Assembly (NCBI RefSeq): GCF_964355755.1
Contig: NC_092670.1
Span: 32,909,795-32,973,794 of the forward strand
Reading direction: 5' to 3'
DNA length: 64,000 nt
From: Antedon mediterranea
Lineage: Eukaryota > Echinodermata > Crinoidea > Comatulida > Antedonidae
The notes beneath the pieces were generated by a model that did not search any database, was not told where the DNA came from, and saw only the letters and a program-made list of their open reading frames with translations. Numbering within the stretch: the stretch's first letter is position 1; each line of letters begins with the position of its first letter. Both the position numbers and the translations under genes were made by a program. Positions 22,007 through 33,044 of the stretch are shown here, piece after piece.

Positions 22007-24469
22007 CTATAACTTAAGATAATGGTTTCTTCTTTCAAAAGCAAAGTAGACGTATTTTCCTAAATTATAAGTAAAATTTGTGTTGGAAAGTAATAAACAA
22101 AGCTTATTAATAGAAGGAAAAACACGAATAAATCTTGGAATAAAACTTTTTTTTAAATCATTGTAAAATGTGCATTGCAAAATAAAATGATATTCATCCT
22201 CAACAATGTTCTTTTTACATAATTTACACGTTCTCTTATATCTTTCTACACCCTCCCATCTGCCCTTTTCAATTTCTAGCTCTAATATCCCTAAACGTAA
22301 CTTAGTTAATAATCTTCTTTGTTTAAAATTAATGATGTTGGTCAAGTGATAACTTAAACATATTTCTTTTTTATAAAGAGAAAAGAGCCTTAACTTATTA
22401 TGTGAACTAAATTTTTGAATGCATTTTTGTTTTTCAATATCACATAAGCGCAACTTAAATTCTCTCAAAAATAAACCTTTACTATTAACATATTGTTGTA
22501 ACCATATATAACCAAAACCAGTAGAAAAGAGTAAGTGTTTGACCTGTTGTGCCCAACAATTCTCATTACGGTTAACTTTTCTAAGTTGAAATTCATAACA
22601 CTTAAAAATGAATCTGTCATGATCTAAAGTAATAATATGTAACCAAAATCTTATAACTGTAACTAAACAATCCACAGAAAGTGGTAATCTACCTAACTCA
22701 GAAGTAACAGCGGCATTTGGTGCATTTTTTCCAACTTGCAATAAATATCTACAAAATTTAGTATGTGTTTTTTCTATAATGTTTGTGCTATCTGACATTC
22801 CCCAGATTTCGCTTCCATACGTTAAAATAGGAAGTATTTTCACATCAAAAATATGGTTCCATGTATTAATTGGAAGAAAAGATAAGTTACGATAAATGAA
22901 TGATTTTAAGCAGAATAAACTTTGATTTGCTTTTTGTTGATTATGTTGCATTGAGTTGTTCCATGCACCATTTGAACTAAAAATAACACCAAGATAATTA
23001 TACGAATTAACAATTTTTAATTGAATATTTTTATACTTCCATTTTTCAATGTTCCTTAAATTGCGGCCATTTTTAAAAACCATAATTTTGGATTTTGTAG
23101 TGTTTACAGTAAGTTTCCAAGTATCACAATAAAGTTCAAGTTTATTTATTAATTTTTGGAGACCTTTCACCGTATCACTAACAAGCACTAAGTCATCTGC
23201 ATAAAGAAGATGATTCATATGACAATCTCCAATTTGAATGAAATCGTTTACCTGATTAAGTATACCACTCAAATCATTAATGTAAATATTAAAGAGTAAA
23301 GACGACAACGGAGAACCTTGTTGTACTCCAATCGAACAATTAAAAGATGGACTAAGTTTGTTGCCAATTTTAACATGAGCAGATAAGTTTTGGTATAAGG
23401 AATTTATTATGTGTAACATTCTGCCTGAAACACCGATACATTTCAACTTATGTAGTAAAAGTGTATGATTTATAGAGTCAAAGGCACGTTTAAGATCAAC
23501 AAAACAAACAAAAATCCTACCCCGCTTTTTATCTAAGTATTTAGAGATGAGGGTATCTAAAATGAATATATTATCTGTCGTTCTATATCCCTTACGAAAG
23601 CCTGCTTGTTCCTCATGAATTAACTTTTTACTATTTGTAAATTGTGTTAACCTAGAATTAAGAATATTTAAAAATATTTTTCCTAGGATTGGAATTAAAG
23701 AAATACCTCTATAATTTTCAGGTTTGTTTTTATCTCCATTTTTAAAAATTGGAACGATTAAGCTTGTTGCCCATTGTTTGGGAAATTTTTCAACTAGAAA
23801 TATGGCGTTAAAAAGAATTTTTAAATAATCAAAAATAATGTTGGGGGCGTTTAGCAAAAATTCAAAATTCATTCCATCAATGCCGGGAGCTTTTCCACTA
23901 TTTTGAGAATTAAATGCTTTTTTTATTTCATCCAACGTTATGTCGTGGTCTAAATTATCATCGTCTTCATTCTGTTGGCATTCTGTGATTTTTGGCAACT
24001 CAGCGCTACCAATAGACTCATCGTTTTTAAATAGGTTCTTAAAATGAATATAACATTGATTAATAGAAAGTTCGCAAGATAATTTCTGTTTTGTCTTCAA
24101 CTTCATCCAAAACGTTTTGCTATCCTTTGTATTGAGTGAATCGATAATTTGTTTGCGTATTCTTTTATGAAAGTTATTTTTTTTGCATTTTAATAGCGAT
24201 TTATATTGCTTTTTTATCTGAATATAATTATTTAAAAAAGGTTGAGTGCGCATAATTCTAAATCTCTTTAATGATTGTTTAACCTGCATTTTAAGGTTCT
24301 TACAATCTTTATCAAACCATTCGTTTCGTTTTGTAGAAGTTGAAGATTTACTTGTTTGTGTATACTTAATTCCTTTACATACGTATTCAAAAATTTTACA
24401 TAAATGTGAAACTGCCTCACATTTATGTAAAATTTTTGAAAAGTGCATCATTAAAACTGCATTTGACAT
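22007..24469 (-). CDS. LINE ORF2 fragment: reverse transcriptase plus C-terminal zinc knuckle
   Basis: An uninterrupted 820-codon frame. Residues 1-130 are the charged linker after the missing endonuclease. The RT palm carries KAPGIDGMNFEFL, ENYRGISLIP, FVDLKRAFDSI, GVQQGSPLSSLLFNIYINDL and the catalytic LLYADDLVLVS. A thumb-like region follows with YNYLGVIFS and LTYGSEIWG. The C-terminus has a CKLC...EDEYHFILQC zinc-binding motif typical of several animal LINE clades. The apurinic endonuclease domain is absent, so the copy is dead on arrival despite its open frame. The first residues, up to about 35, come from the inverted 5' junction and are not native. The clade is uncertain. Confidence 0.8.
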   Translation of the reverse strand: MSNAVLMMHFSKILHKCEAVSHLCKIFEYVCKGIKYTQTSKSSTSTKRNEWFDKDCKNLKMQVKQSLKRFRIMRTQPFLNNYIQIKKQYKSLLKCKKNNFHKRIRKQIIDSLNTKDSKTFWMKLKTKQKLSCELSINQCYIHFKNLFKNDESIGSAELPKITECQQNEDDDNLDHDITLDEIKKAFNSQNSGKAPGIDGMNFEFLLNAPNIIFDYLKILFNAIFLVEKFPKQWATSLIVPIFKNGDKNKPENYRGISLIPILGKIFLNILNSRLTQFTNSKKLIHEEQAGFRKGYRTTDNIFILDTLISKYLDKKRGRIFVCFVDLKRAFDSINHTLLLHKLKCIGVSGRMLHIINSLYQNLSAHVKIGNKLSPSFNCSIGVQQGSPLSSLLFNIYINDLSGILNQVNDFIQIGDCHMNHLLYADDLVLVSDTVKGLQKLINKLELYCDTWKLTVNTTKSKIMVFKNGRNLRNIEKWKYKNIQLKIVNSYNYLGVIFSSNGAWNNSMQHNQQKANQSLFCLKSFIYRNLSFLPINTWNHIFDVKILPILTYGSEIWGMSDSTNIIEKTHTKFCRYLLQVGKNAPNAAVTSELGRLPLSVDCLVTVIRFWLHIITLDHDRFIFKCYEFQLRKVNRNENCWAQQVKHLLFSTGFGYIWLQQYVNSKGLFLREFKLRLCDIEKQKCIQKFSSHNKLRLFSLYKKEICLSYHLTNIINFKQRRLLTKLRLGILELEIEKGRWEGVERYKRTCKLCKKNIVEDEYHFILQCTFYNDLKKSFIPRFIRVFPSINKLCLLLSNTNFTYNLGKYVYFAFERRNHYLKL
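24386..24440. repeat. Perfect 24-bp inverted repeat at the LINE 5' junction
   Basis: TTCAAAAATTTTACATAAAT plus GTGA, a 7-base spacer AACTGCC, then the exact reverse complement. It marks where the LINE copy folds back on itself at its 5' end. Confidence 0.8.
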
Positions 24470-24944
24470 ATTAAAAATAATTTAAAAAGAAATAAATATT
24501 ATACATTACATGGTTAAACCATTACATGGACGTATAATTACATCTCGTCTTCTTATAACGAACACTATAGGCCTACCAAGCAGCATGTTGCGAACATGTG
24601 CATGGGGGAGGGCCATAAGAAAGCTTTACATTTCACACATGCATTGTATACGGTCAAACCTTCTCACCCGCCGCTGAAAAAGGGGCCGTTTTGACCTGGT
24701 ATTTCGTGTGCTAATCGAGTCGAATGCAGTTTTAATGATGCACTCTTGGCGTTCCATATCTGTTCGTTTGTTCGTGTCGACACATTCAGTATCAAATGTC
24801 AAATGGCGATATTTCTGTATTTTTTCAATCAATTGCTTGCTTGCGAGTATTAGGCCTATATAAGGTATGGTTTAATTAAAGATCTTTGGTTATGTTCGGC
24901 TTCGGGATGTTATACCATACTTAGGCCTAGGCTAGGCTATTATA

Positions 24945-25045
24945 GGGGTCGTCGGTTTCGTGTTATGGGTCGTCCAATTCTAGGTCGTCCAATTCGAGGT
25001 CGCCCGGGTCGTTGGGGTCGTCCAATTCGAGGTCGTCGCTTTCTA
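24945..25045. repeat. Minisatellite of about 15-17 bp units
   Basis: Imperfect units of GGTCGTCCAATTCNAGGTCG type repeated about six times. Read on the minus strand it would encode RPRIGRP-like repeats, but no gene context supports translation. Confidence 0.6.
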
Positions 25046-25206
25046 CACACCCATCGAGACTGTTGAAATATGAAATAAGGTAGGCCTACATAATACCACC
25101 ACCGGCACACAACAGGATTCACACACAACAGACAGGGCTACACCACTACACAGAACAGGACATGGTCTGGGTGGGAATTAAATCAAATTATATCCGCGTA
25201 ATATTA

Positions 25207-25239
25207 AATCAGGGAGATGTAAATTACATCTCCCTGATT
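25207..25239. repeat. Palindrome, 16-bp arms, 1-bp loop
   Basis: AATCAGGGAGATGTAA, one A, TTACATCTCCCTGATT. No terminator role is implied. It could be a MITE scar or cruciform. Confidence 0.75.
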
Positions 25240-25487
25240 AAATGATCCATATAAAATCCTTTCTAGCCTTCAGAAACTTTCATCAATGTACCCAAGTACA
25301 CATTGTTTAAACGTAACATAGCGCATGCGTACCATCTTATTTGTTGAGTCTTTGAAATTCTGAAATATGAATATTAAAACGGTGTACGAGTGAGTAGCCA
25401 ATCGCATGCAGCTGAAACTAGTCAACCGGATAATCTATACACCAAGAATTCTTGGTGTCAAACCACTTGACTTTTGCGTGTTTTTCC

Positions 25488-25585
25488 CCAGACGGAGTAT
25501 CCAAACTCAAATAATACACGTATGAAACGCCATATGTGCAAAAATATTTATATTTTTACTAATATTAAGAAAAAACTCCGTCTGG
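25488..25585. repeat. Short inverted-repeat unit CCAGACGGAGT
   Basis: CCAGACGGAGT at 25,488-25,498 and ACTCCGTCTGG at 25,575-25,585 enclose 76 bp of AT-rich sequence. Could be a small MITE. No flanking duplication is clear. Confidence 0.45.
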
Positions 25586-25589
25586 AGCC

Positions 25590-28500
25590 CAGACTATAAT
25601 TAATACATCATTTAATCGACTTACAATGCGCTAGAACGCCAAAGTTTCCAGGGGCCGTCGGCCCCCACCCCCACCCCTTCGCGGCCCCCTGGTCCTTCAG
25701 CCAATGTTTGCTCGCTTCACTCGCGAAGGTACGCCCCCTATTCAAATATCCTAGATCCTGAATTCGTCTACACTTCAGCGAAGCGAGCTCACACACCCTC
25801 TAGTTGTAAGTAATTAACAGTAAAATTCAACATTTATTTATTTATTTATTTATTTATTTGGAATTACACCTTTAGATCGGTGGCACACTTAGCACAAAGG
25901 TGCATCCTTCACACAATAACAATATTATAAAATATAACAATTAACAGAAAAGTCAACCCCATCCTACCCCCCCCCCCCCATTTACATCGATACGTACAGT
26001 AGATCATTACTTTACACAAATGAATACAAAACAAAATATAGTAAAAGTGTATTAAATAAAATCACCTGACTAAACACAGGTTATTACGTAAACCCACCAA
26101 CCCCCTCACCTACCCCTTTTCAATTTACTTAATGTAGCAATGTAGATAACAGCTACAGTTGGAATAGGATAGGATGACCTCTTGTAGAATCCAATGCCAT
26201 TGGCTGTTTAATAAATTTACAATACTGTACTGTCTGAGAAGGTGGAATTTGTATTTATAACAGTTGAGTTTGCCTTTCTATCAGCAACTTGTATTTTTAT
26301 CAGCTTCTGAACTCGGAATTTTACTATAATTCTGGTAAGTGCAGCTTTTCTTTATTAGTATTTATCGGATATCCATACATTAGCCGTTTTCAAGCAGGCC
26401 TACTAGTACTTGTTATTAAGACATAATATATTAGCAAGAAGGTCATGTTCGTCATTTTGTAAGTATTTCAACTCTGATTCAGCTTAAATTTCAAACTACT
26501 GTGAGTAGTAGTAAATCTGTGAGTTCTTTTTATTCTATTTAACTTTTCTTTTTAATAGCCTGTTTTATCATGTTTTTTTATATATTATATTCCTTCTACC
26601 AAATAGGGAAAATACCCGATTGTCTCTGTGACCATTCACAAACAGCGGGAGCTCACGCTGAATTCTCGCACCGTCATTTTGTTTAAAAAAAATGGATAAT
26701 TTGTTTGTCTTTACAACGGCATAACTCATGAAATACTAATCTGAAAATGTCCCCAGACTACATCAAAGTTCAAATAATATAGTGGTGGATGTTATGATAT
26801 ATATTTTAACATAATCAGAGGAAAAAACCGTCACATTTTGCTTAAAAAAACTACTTGGTCAACCTATAAAAGCGTAGAGGCCACGTTTTTATGATTTAAA
26901 TTCATCCTTGGCGTCACTCAATAGATATAATTGATACATAAGACTGCCTCTCACTAAAGACTACATTGTTTCTGTACATGTCAAAATTATGATTTGCTTA
27001 AAATTGACAATCCAATTATCGCGCGAACATTGTTATAGTTTGGAATTCACCATTACCGTGAATGACTGAATTGTGGTCGAAGAAATCATATTTGCTTGTT
27101 TACGAGTAACTGTTATAATAAAGAATAATTAAAATTAGTTCGAAATAAAATTACTGGTGCCATGTAAAAAAAATTCTTTGAACACTATAGTTTTGATAAA
27201 TTTCATGTTGAAAACATTCTACCCATATTATAATGGACGATCCAAGGCAGATTCCAAATAATGCCTCATTTTACGAGGGATTGGCAAATTTAGGGCTATA
27301 TATAGACTGTTTGTTTAAGGAGGTATTATTATTATTAGGTTGAAAATAAAAAGGGAAGAGATCCAAATAGAAGTATTTAATATTGTTTACGGTAATTGAC
27401 ATTACAATTTGTTTTATGTACCCAAAAATCCGGGCGATTTCCGCTAAACGGCACGAAATCACCGAAAAACAGCTATTTTTTTGAGTTTTTTTCAATGTAA
27501 CTTTGTTATTAATTGACCGATTTTTATGGCTGTTTCGACATTGTAATGCCTAATTAAGTACCTACGATGTCATGTTATTTTTAATTTAAAAAAACTTAAA
27601 ACGTCGTCGGTATTGATTTTTAAAGTTAGTTGATTTGAAATTTGCCCTGTGTTAAAGAATAGGCTTGTTTTGCCAATTTGTTGAGATCTTTACAAAAACG
27701 TTCATAACGTTTGACCTAGTTATCCAATGATATTGGCTGTTCTACCATGCAAAAGCTAATCAATCAAGCTTTCTAATGACCTAAAGTAAAATGTGATTGG
27801 TTCAGATACTTCGTCGGCACAGCCCCTTTTTTGAAGGAGTGTTTGGTTTGTCAGTGACCGGCTAGTGTTAAAGGATAGGCGAAAGTTCTGAGCAGTCAGA
27901 ACGTAACGTTACAACTAAAATTACAGTTGCTAAAAAACAACTTATCCAAAACGCTTTATTTTTTCACGAAAGTTAAGAGTTATTATCCCTTATTTGTAAT
28001 ATGTAAATGTATTTAAGATAAGGCAACAGAATTTGTTATATAAGTAGTTTTAAAACACTTGGTTTATTTGAAAACCACCAGTGTGCTTTTGCCGTATTGG
28101 CGAACTCGTCCATTTTACTAATAGGAAAACGATTGTAGCACAAAACGTTGGATTTGACCTATATGGTTTCCATTTCTGTTTTCTAATGTCAAATTAATAT
28201 TATATAATTAGTATCTCTATGTAATATATAATATATTCATATTGTACTAGTTAGCATTTACATACCGTTATACTGCACTTTAAATTTGTTTTGGTGATTT
28301 TTCAATGAATTGTATACACAGGGAGTTGGTATACCATTGGTTCTACTAAAATTATTATTACTTTTATTTGTTTGTGAAATATTTGAAGATTGCTACAAAA
28401 ATAGAAATAATTTAAATATAATATATTAAACAGATTAAGTGTACGCACTATGCCTATGGAACAGATTACCTATCGGGCGTAGTTCAGTATGATATTCTAT

Positions 28501-29832
28501 TATTATCTTCTGTATCAGCCTCCGCCCTTTTGGGCTTTTTTTTCTACACAATACTTATTGTTAATGTACCATAGTTATTTTAATGGGAGTACTCTCCTAA
28601 TAAATAGTTCTTAGCACTCTAAAATTGTTCTTTTGTACCTATTGTATTGTTTTGTTTTCTTTTATTAAAAGCTTTTGTTAAAGTGGAACGACCCAACATG
28701 GTTAATTAAACACCACTGTGTTAGGGAGCAGATTGAGATCAACTGATAAGAGCCCGACGCACTAAAATTAAATAGGCCAAAAAAAAAAAAAAAAAATTGT
28801 AATGTTTATTATACTGGTTATTACAAATTTCATTATACATTTATTATGTTTAGTTGTTAATAATAATCACTAAATTGTTTCTAAATTACCACTTTCCTAG
28901 ACGCAAGTCACGTCTTAATATAATTATTATATCTAAGTTAGATTAGACATGTCATGTACAGTGTTCTGCTGCTGGGGACGATTCTACGTGACGTGTATAA
29001 TATTTTGCCTAGTAAAATGCTACTGCTGTAGAAATAATTGTAACCTTTGTCATGTTTTAGATATGTTTACTAATATGTTGCAGCTGGGTGCAGTGGGTGG
29101 CTATTGTTTACCAATGTACTGCTTGCATTACTGCTTTCCCAGAACATCCTGTATTTTATTCATCTTGTTAAGATTATGTTTTAATCTTTCCATTTGTTTA
29201 AATAATTAATTGGGAAGTCCTAATTTGAAAATTGACCAATCGGTCTGTTTACCCCTCTCTCTTTTGCCTGTTAACAAGAATGGACCAATAGGGGTAAATC
29301 ATTGCTTAGATAATTTGGCTATCATTTATTTTGTTTTGCCTTTTGCCATCGGACGTGCTGGTCACTCCAAATTTATATACGTTTATGTATGCTTTTTAAA
29401 TTTTTAACACGTTAACGCTGATCTAGTTTTAGTATATTTCTAAGGATATTGACTCTCTATTTAAGGTGAGTGTTTAAATACTGATAGTATATTGTTTTTT
29501 AGTAGTCTAGATATACCTCTGTCTGTATTTCCTGAAGACAGCTGTGGAAGCACATCCGCAATCTAATTTTGTTTTTAACTCAAGCGAACTGCTAAACTGG
29601 CACATTTTAGGATTTTAAATTAAGTACCGATTTCTTTTTATATATATTTCTTTTTATATTTTAGTTTCTTTTTTTATTGTATCGAACAAGAGTGTTTCAG
29701 ATTGCTGACCTTTCATTACAGCAACATTTAAAATTCCATCTTAAATTCTGTATGTATTTTTATTTTGCTTCCAAATTGAGGGAGGCTAAACCTGGGTTGC
29801 AATTGCATACCAAAACAATGTCACATATAGTA
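25590..29832. other. Long intergenic stretch without recognised genes
   Basis: Contains a Helitron-type 3' end near 25,770-25,802 (GCGAAGCGAGCTCAC, CCCTCTAGT). It also has a TTTA tetranucleotide run (about 25,832-25,860), a poly-C run (about 25,968-25,979) and a poly-A run (about 28,780-28,796). Short cysteine-rich frames near 28,950-29,210 have no family match I can recognise and no splice support. Confidence 0.5.
25832..25860. repeat. TTTA microsatellite
   Basis: About seven consecutive ATTT units. Confidence 0.85.
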
Positions 29833-30100
29833 TGTTGAGCTGTGGCTTGGTGGTTATGATGCTTGGCTACCAATCTAAGGGTTCTACTGTAGTTTCAAGT
29901 CCAGTCATATGTCAGGGGTTTTTTCTCATGACAATTTACAACTCCACTCCCAAAGACTTAATAATAAGTCTTGTTTATGTAGAGCATCTTGTTTGTTTGT
30001 CTTGTGAATGGGATTGCCGCCTTTGAGAAGGATAGTGAATGAATTCACTTGTGGTTATCCTTGGCAATTTACCTAAAATGAGAATAAAAAAAAAATTACT
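29833..30100 (+). mobile_element. tRNA-derived SINE
   Basis: The head GTGGCTTGGTGGTTATGATG followed by GCTTGGCTACCAATC and GTTTCAAGTCC resembles RNA polymerase III boxes A and B of a tRNA-derived promoter. A non-tRNA body follows, ending AATAAAAAAAAAATTA. Length and A-rich tail fit a SINE. Confidence 0.6.
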
Positions 30101-30165
30101 GTATGAGATTTATTTAGTTTGTTTATTTTGCAATCCTATGTATCTATATATAAATTAGGGTTTTT

Positions 30166-30363
30166 TTACCCTACCAAACAAAAAACACTATACTTTAAAA
30201 TGTTAATTATGATCTAAGACACTGTGAAACAGAGTAGGTTTAGTTGTACGAATGTTAAGCATTTGCAATAATGGTAACCAACAGAAAACGTACAAGGAGA
30301 ACGTCCTTCTAAAACCTTTTTACCCGAGTCATTATCATTCTGAGAACCATCGTCATCCTCTAG
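30166..30363 (+). mobile_element. Helitron-like 3' fragment
   Basis: Matches the last 200 bp of the elements at 10,249 and 62,365 (CCTACCAAACAA, GACACTGTGAAACAGAG, GAGAACCATCGTC). It ends CATCCTCTAG then T. The terminal hairpin has been deleted to a short remnant, yet CTAG is kept. Confidence 0.6.
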
Positions 30364-31400
30364 TTATTGTAATTTTTGCTATTCTATGTATTAGAATATT
30401 ATAATTATATAACAGCATATCGAAATCTAAACTAAACAAAATTTATAAAAAGTATACATGAATGATTTGCATTTGTATAGGTCGCCTTTGTCTTACAATT
30501 CCGTCTACACCCTGAGTTGACGTGATTTCTTTGTTTAACATACCTAGGCATATTGTTCCATTGTGGCAGCACAGCAAACACATAACGGTTTTTTAACGTT
30601 ACTGTTTGGTTAATGTTAGGTTCACTAATAACCGTTATTTTATTAGATTTCTATAACGTAAAAAGAAACATTCAGATAACGTTTTTAGGTTAGCATTTAA
30701 AAAATACATAACGCTATAAAAATTATTAGATCATTTCTATCATTTATTTGAATGATGATCTTCCTTTATTTTGTTAATACAGTACTGTACTGACCTAATT
30801 ATTTAGAGAGATTTGGATATACTAGGCGTTAGGCAGCTACGTCTACATTATTATATCATATGTATAGGCGCGCACTAAAACATTTGTATTGTTGTTGGAA
30901 CTCGATCATGTTACAAGGCGGTAGGCCGGGAACCAGTCATTGGTCCAGATTTAGTTATGATTTGTTTTAAAGTAGTTTTATATTGTATTTTGATTTTTTG
31001 TACGGTAGCTCACGCGTGCTGATTGCTCTTCTCTGATTATTTCAATCAATCAAAAGTGACAGTTCAAATTATTCGTCGCTTGTGATTGGTTACATTATTA
31101 TTACGCGCAATTTGAATCACAATAATCAATTCAAATTGCGCAGAAGATTTCAAACTAAGCCTAAGTATTTTTACTTTACATTTCCTAAGCCTACATAGAT
31201 AAATAATGGAAGTTATTAGTAACAACTAACATAAATTTGTTGTGTGAACCAATGGTCATTCAGATATTTTTTTTATCAAGGTTAAAGTTATTTACTTAAT
31301 CTTCCGATTAAATTACCCAAAACTACTGATCATCGTGGTCATGAGGAATGGGTTGATTATTTTGTAAGGTAAATTTTACTTTTTTCTTCTTTTTATTTAG
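30364..31400. other. Intergenic, AT-rich, small hairpins
   Basis: Contains repeated AACGTTA/TAACGTT motifs at 30,590-30,720. A 13-bp inverted repeat GCGCAATTTGAAT/ATTCAAATTGCGC lies at about 31,104-31,141. No gene. Confidence 0.45.
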
Positions 31401-31420
31401 TTTTGCTTCAAACAAACAAA

Positions 31421-31973
31421 ATGCACAGGAGTACAAAGAGTGGAAAAAATAATGCACAACAGGTTCGAAATTATTTAGATAACAAAGATAATGAACAGCA
31501 GACAAATATGCACCTTTCTAGATGTGAAGTACAGAAAAATAGTACCGCAGAGAAACCAACAATTGACCAAACAAGTCACGAGTCAGTTAATGCAGGTAAT
31601 GAAAATATTGCAATATGTGTATACAGCCGGTACATGTACGGTAATGGCTAGCACTCTAATTGCCAAACTGATGTTGATTAATTTTCTGATCATAATGATT
31701 TAAATGATTTTTTAGATAATACTAGTAACTTGCATGGTGAACCACGAACATTTCAAGCTGATTTAGCCGCCTGGGCTGTGGATTTTAGTGTGCCACTTCC
31801 AGCACTTGGTGACTTATTACATATTATTAAAACCTGTACCAATAAGCATCCAGATCTACCAACTGATCCAAAAACATTGCTTCGAGCTGTACCTAAGTAA
31901 GGGATATGTGTGGAGGTTCGTATCATCATCTTGGACTACAATCTTCTTTTATTCTGTCAAGAAACATTAAAGC
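31421..31973 (+). pseudogene. Decayed transposon-associated gene, 5' exons
   Basis: Exon 1 (31,421-31,594) starts with ATG and ends at GCAG/GTAATG. The following exon starts after TTTTTTAG at 31,716 in matching phase. It encodes a stretch (DLAAWAVDFSVPLPALGDLL, then HPDLPTDPKTLLRAV) that resembles a helix-rich segment seen in many unnamed transposon-linked proteins of invertebrates. One base is lost or gained near 31,893. The GGSYHHLGLQ motif after it lies in the neighbouring frame. A 133-bp TIR unit then interrupts it. The family assignment is from memory of similar proteins and is not named. Confidence 0.45.
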
Positions 31974-32106
31974 CACTAGGGCGAATTTTTTCAAGCGAAT
32001 CAAAAGCGTCATTATTATACGTAGGGAGAGAATTAGAAGATGGTAACACGAACACGCATGCGTATAAGCTGGCGCTTTTGATTCGCGCAAACAAAATCGC
32101 CTAGTG
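31974..32106. mobile_element. 133-bp MITE with CACTAGG ends
   Basis: Ends are imperfect inverted repeats of about 35 bp: CACTAGGGCGAATTTT on the left, CACTAGGCGATTTTG on the right read inward. Both continue with GCGAATCAAAAGCG. It sits inside the pseudogene exon. Duplication at the target is unclear. Confidence 0.65.
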
Positions 32107-33044
32107 AAAAGGTGACACTTTTACTGATTAATGTGGATGACTTGCTAGTATACAACAGTGAAATTAATCATTCAATGTTGGCTGCATGACATTTGTTGGT
32201 TTACACAATAATAAACCATTTATAATTGCGTTGTTTTTGGTGCATAAAAAGCCAACATCGTTGAATAATGAGGCCTGGAAGGAGGGTATCATATTTCCTA
32301 ATAAGAAAACATGAAATAATAATCAATATGTAAAATGCTACATAGGCTATACAATATATTCCATTCATAAAAAAAACAACACATGTCACCCTATAGACGT
32401 TGCGTAAACAGTTTAACCTTATAATGACCTTGAACATTAATTAATGAAGCTACTGTAATACACATAAATATTTATAAAGGCTGGTTTCCACATCACAAGT
32501 TAATGTAATCGAGGAAAAATTTTATTTTCCTCTATTATGTAATCAAGCACAATAGACGAATCATCAAAGAAGTCAATTTTTGTGCATGCGATACATGTAA
32601 ATACTTTATAGCGTCCTGGTAAGAACCAAGCTGAAGCTGTTCAGTTTATGCCCCAGACAAGAAGTTTAATATTATATGTTATTTTAAAAGAATGTTTTTA
32701 ATGAAGTTTTTTCTTGTAGGTAGAAGGTGAAAATTGAATTTGACTGATTAGTATTTCCTGTAAACAGACTTAGACGAATTTTAGACTTAGAAACTTAGAC
32801 TTAGACACTTTATTGCAAAAGTTTATATTTAAACTAAACACTGGGCATGTTATTCCCGAAGCGACCCATTATTTATTAGACAACTAAAACCTATATATTT
32901 CTCGAAGTTTAAACATGCAACTATCTCACGTCTTGTAAAGAATGTAACCGACTGTTTTAGCCAATAAACACATGGCTAACTTACATCATAGTTTTATTCC
33001 TCTAAAAATACACACAGTGTATCCCATTCACCTGTTTTAGTTAT
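32107..33044. other. Intergenic, nothing recognised
   Basis: AT-rich, with a short hairpin GAGGAAAAATTTTATTTTCCTC at about 32,511-32,532. No gene evidence. Confidence 0.45.

Larger units (their letters stand above)
21915..24470 (-). mobile_element. 5'-truncated LINE
   Basis: Runs on the minus strand. The 3' end is a GAA-repeat tail (GAAGAAGAAGAAGA on the minus strand near 21,920-21,940). The 5' end, near 24,470, is a snap-back junction rather than an endonuclease domain. The reading frame between is unbroken, so insertion looks recent. Confidence 0.75.
24490..25480. other. Intergenic with minisatellite and a short palindrome
   Basis: No gene. Holds a GC-richer minisatellite at about 24,945-25,045 built on GGTCGTCCAATTC, and a 16-bp-arm palindrome at 25,207-25,239. 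The segment TGCAGTTTTAATGATGCAC (about 24,726) recurs at the LINE 5' junction in opposite orientation. Confidence 0.5.

Noticed and set aside
28949-29407. Cysteine-rich short frames as possible secreted peptides
   Set aside because: No signal-peptide plus cleavage pattern, no intron signals and AT-rich codon composition like the background.
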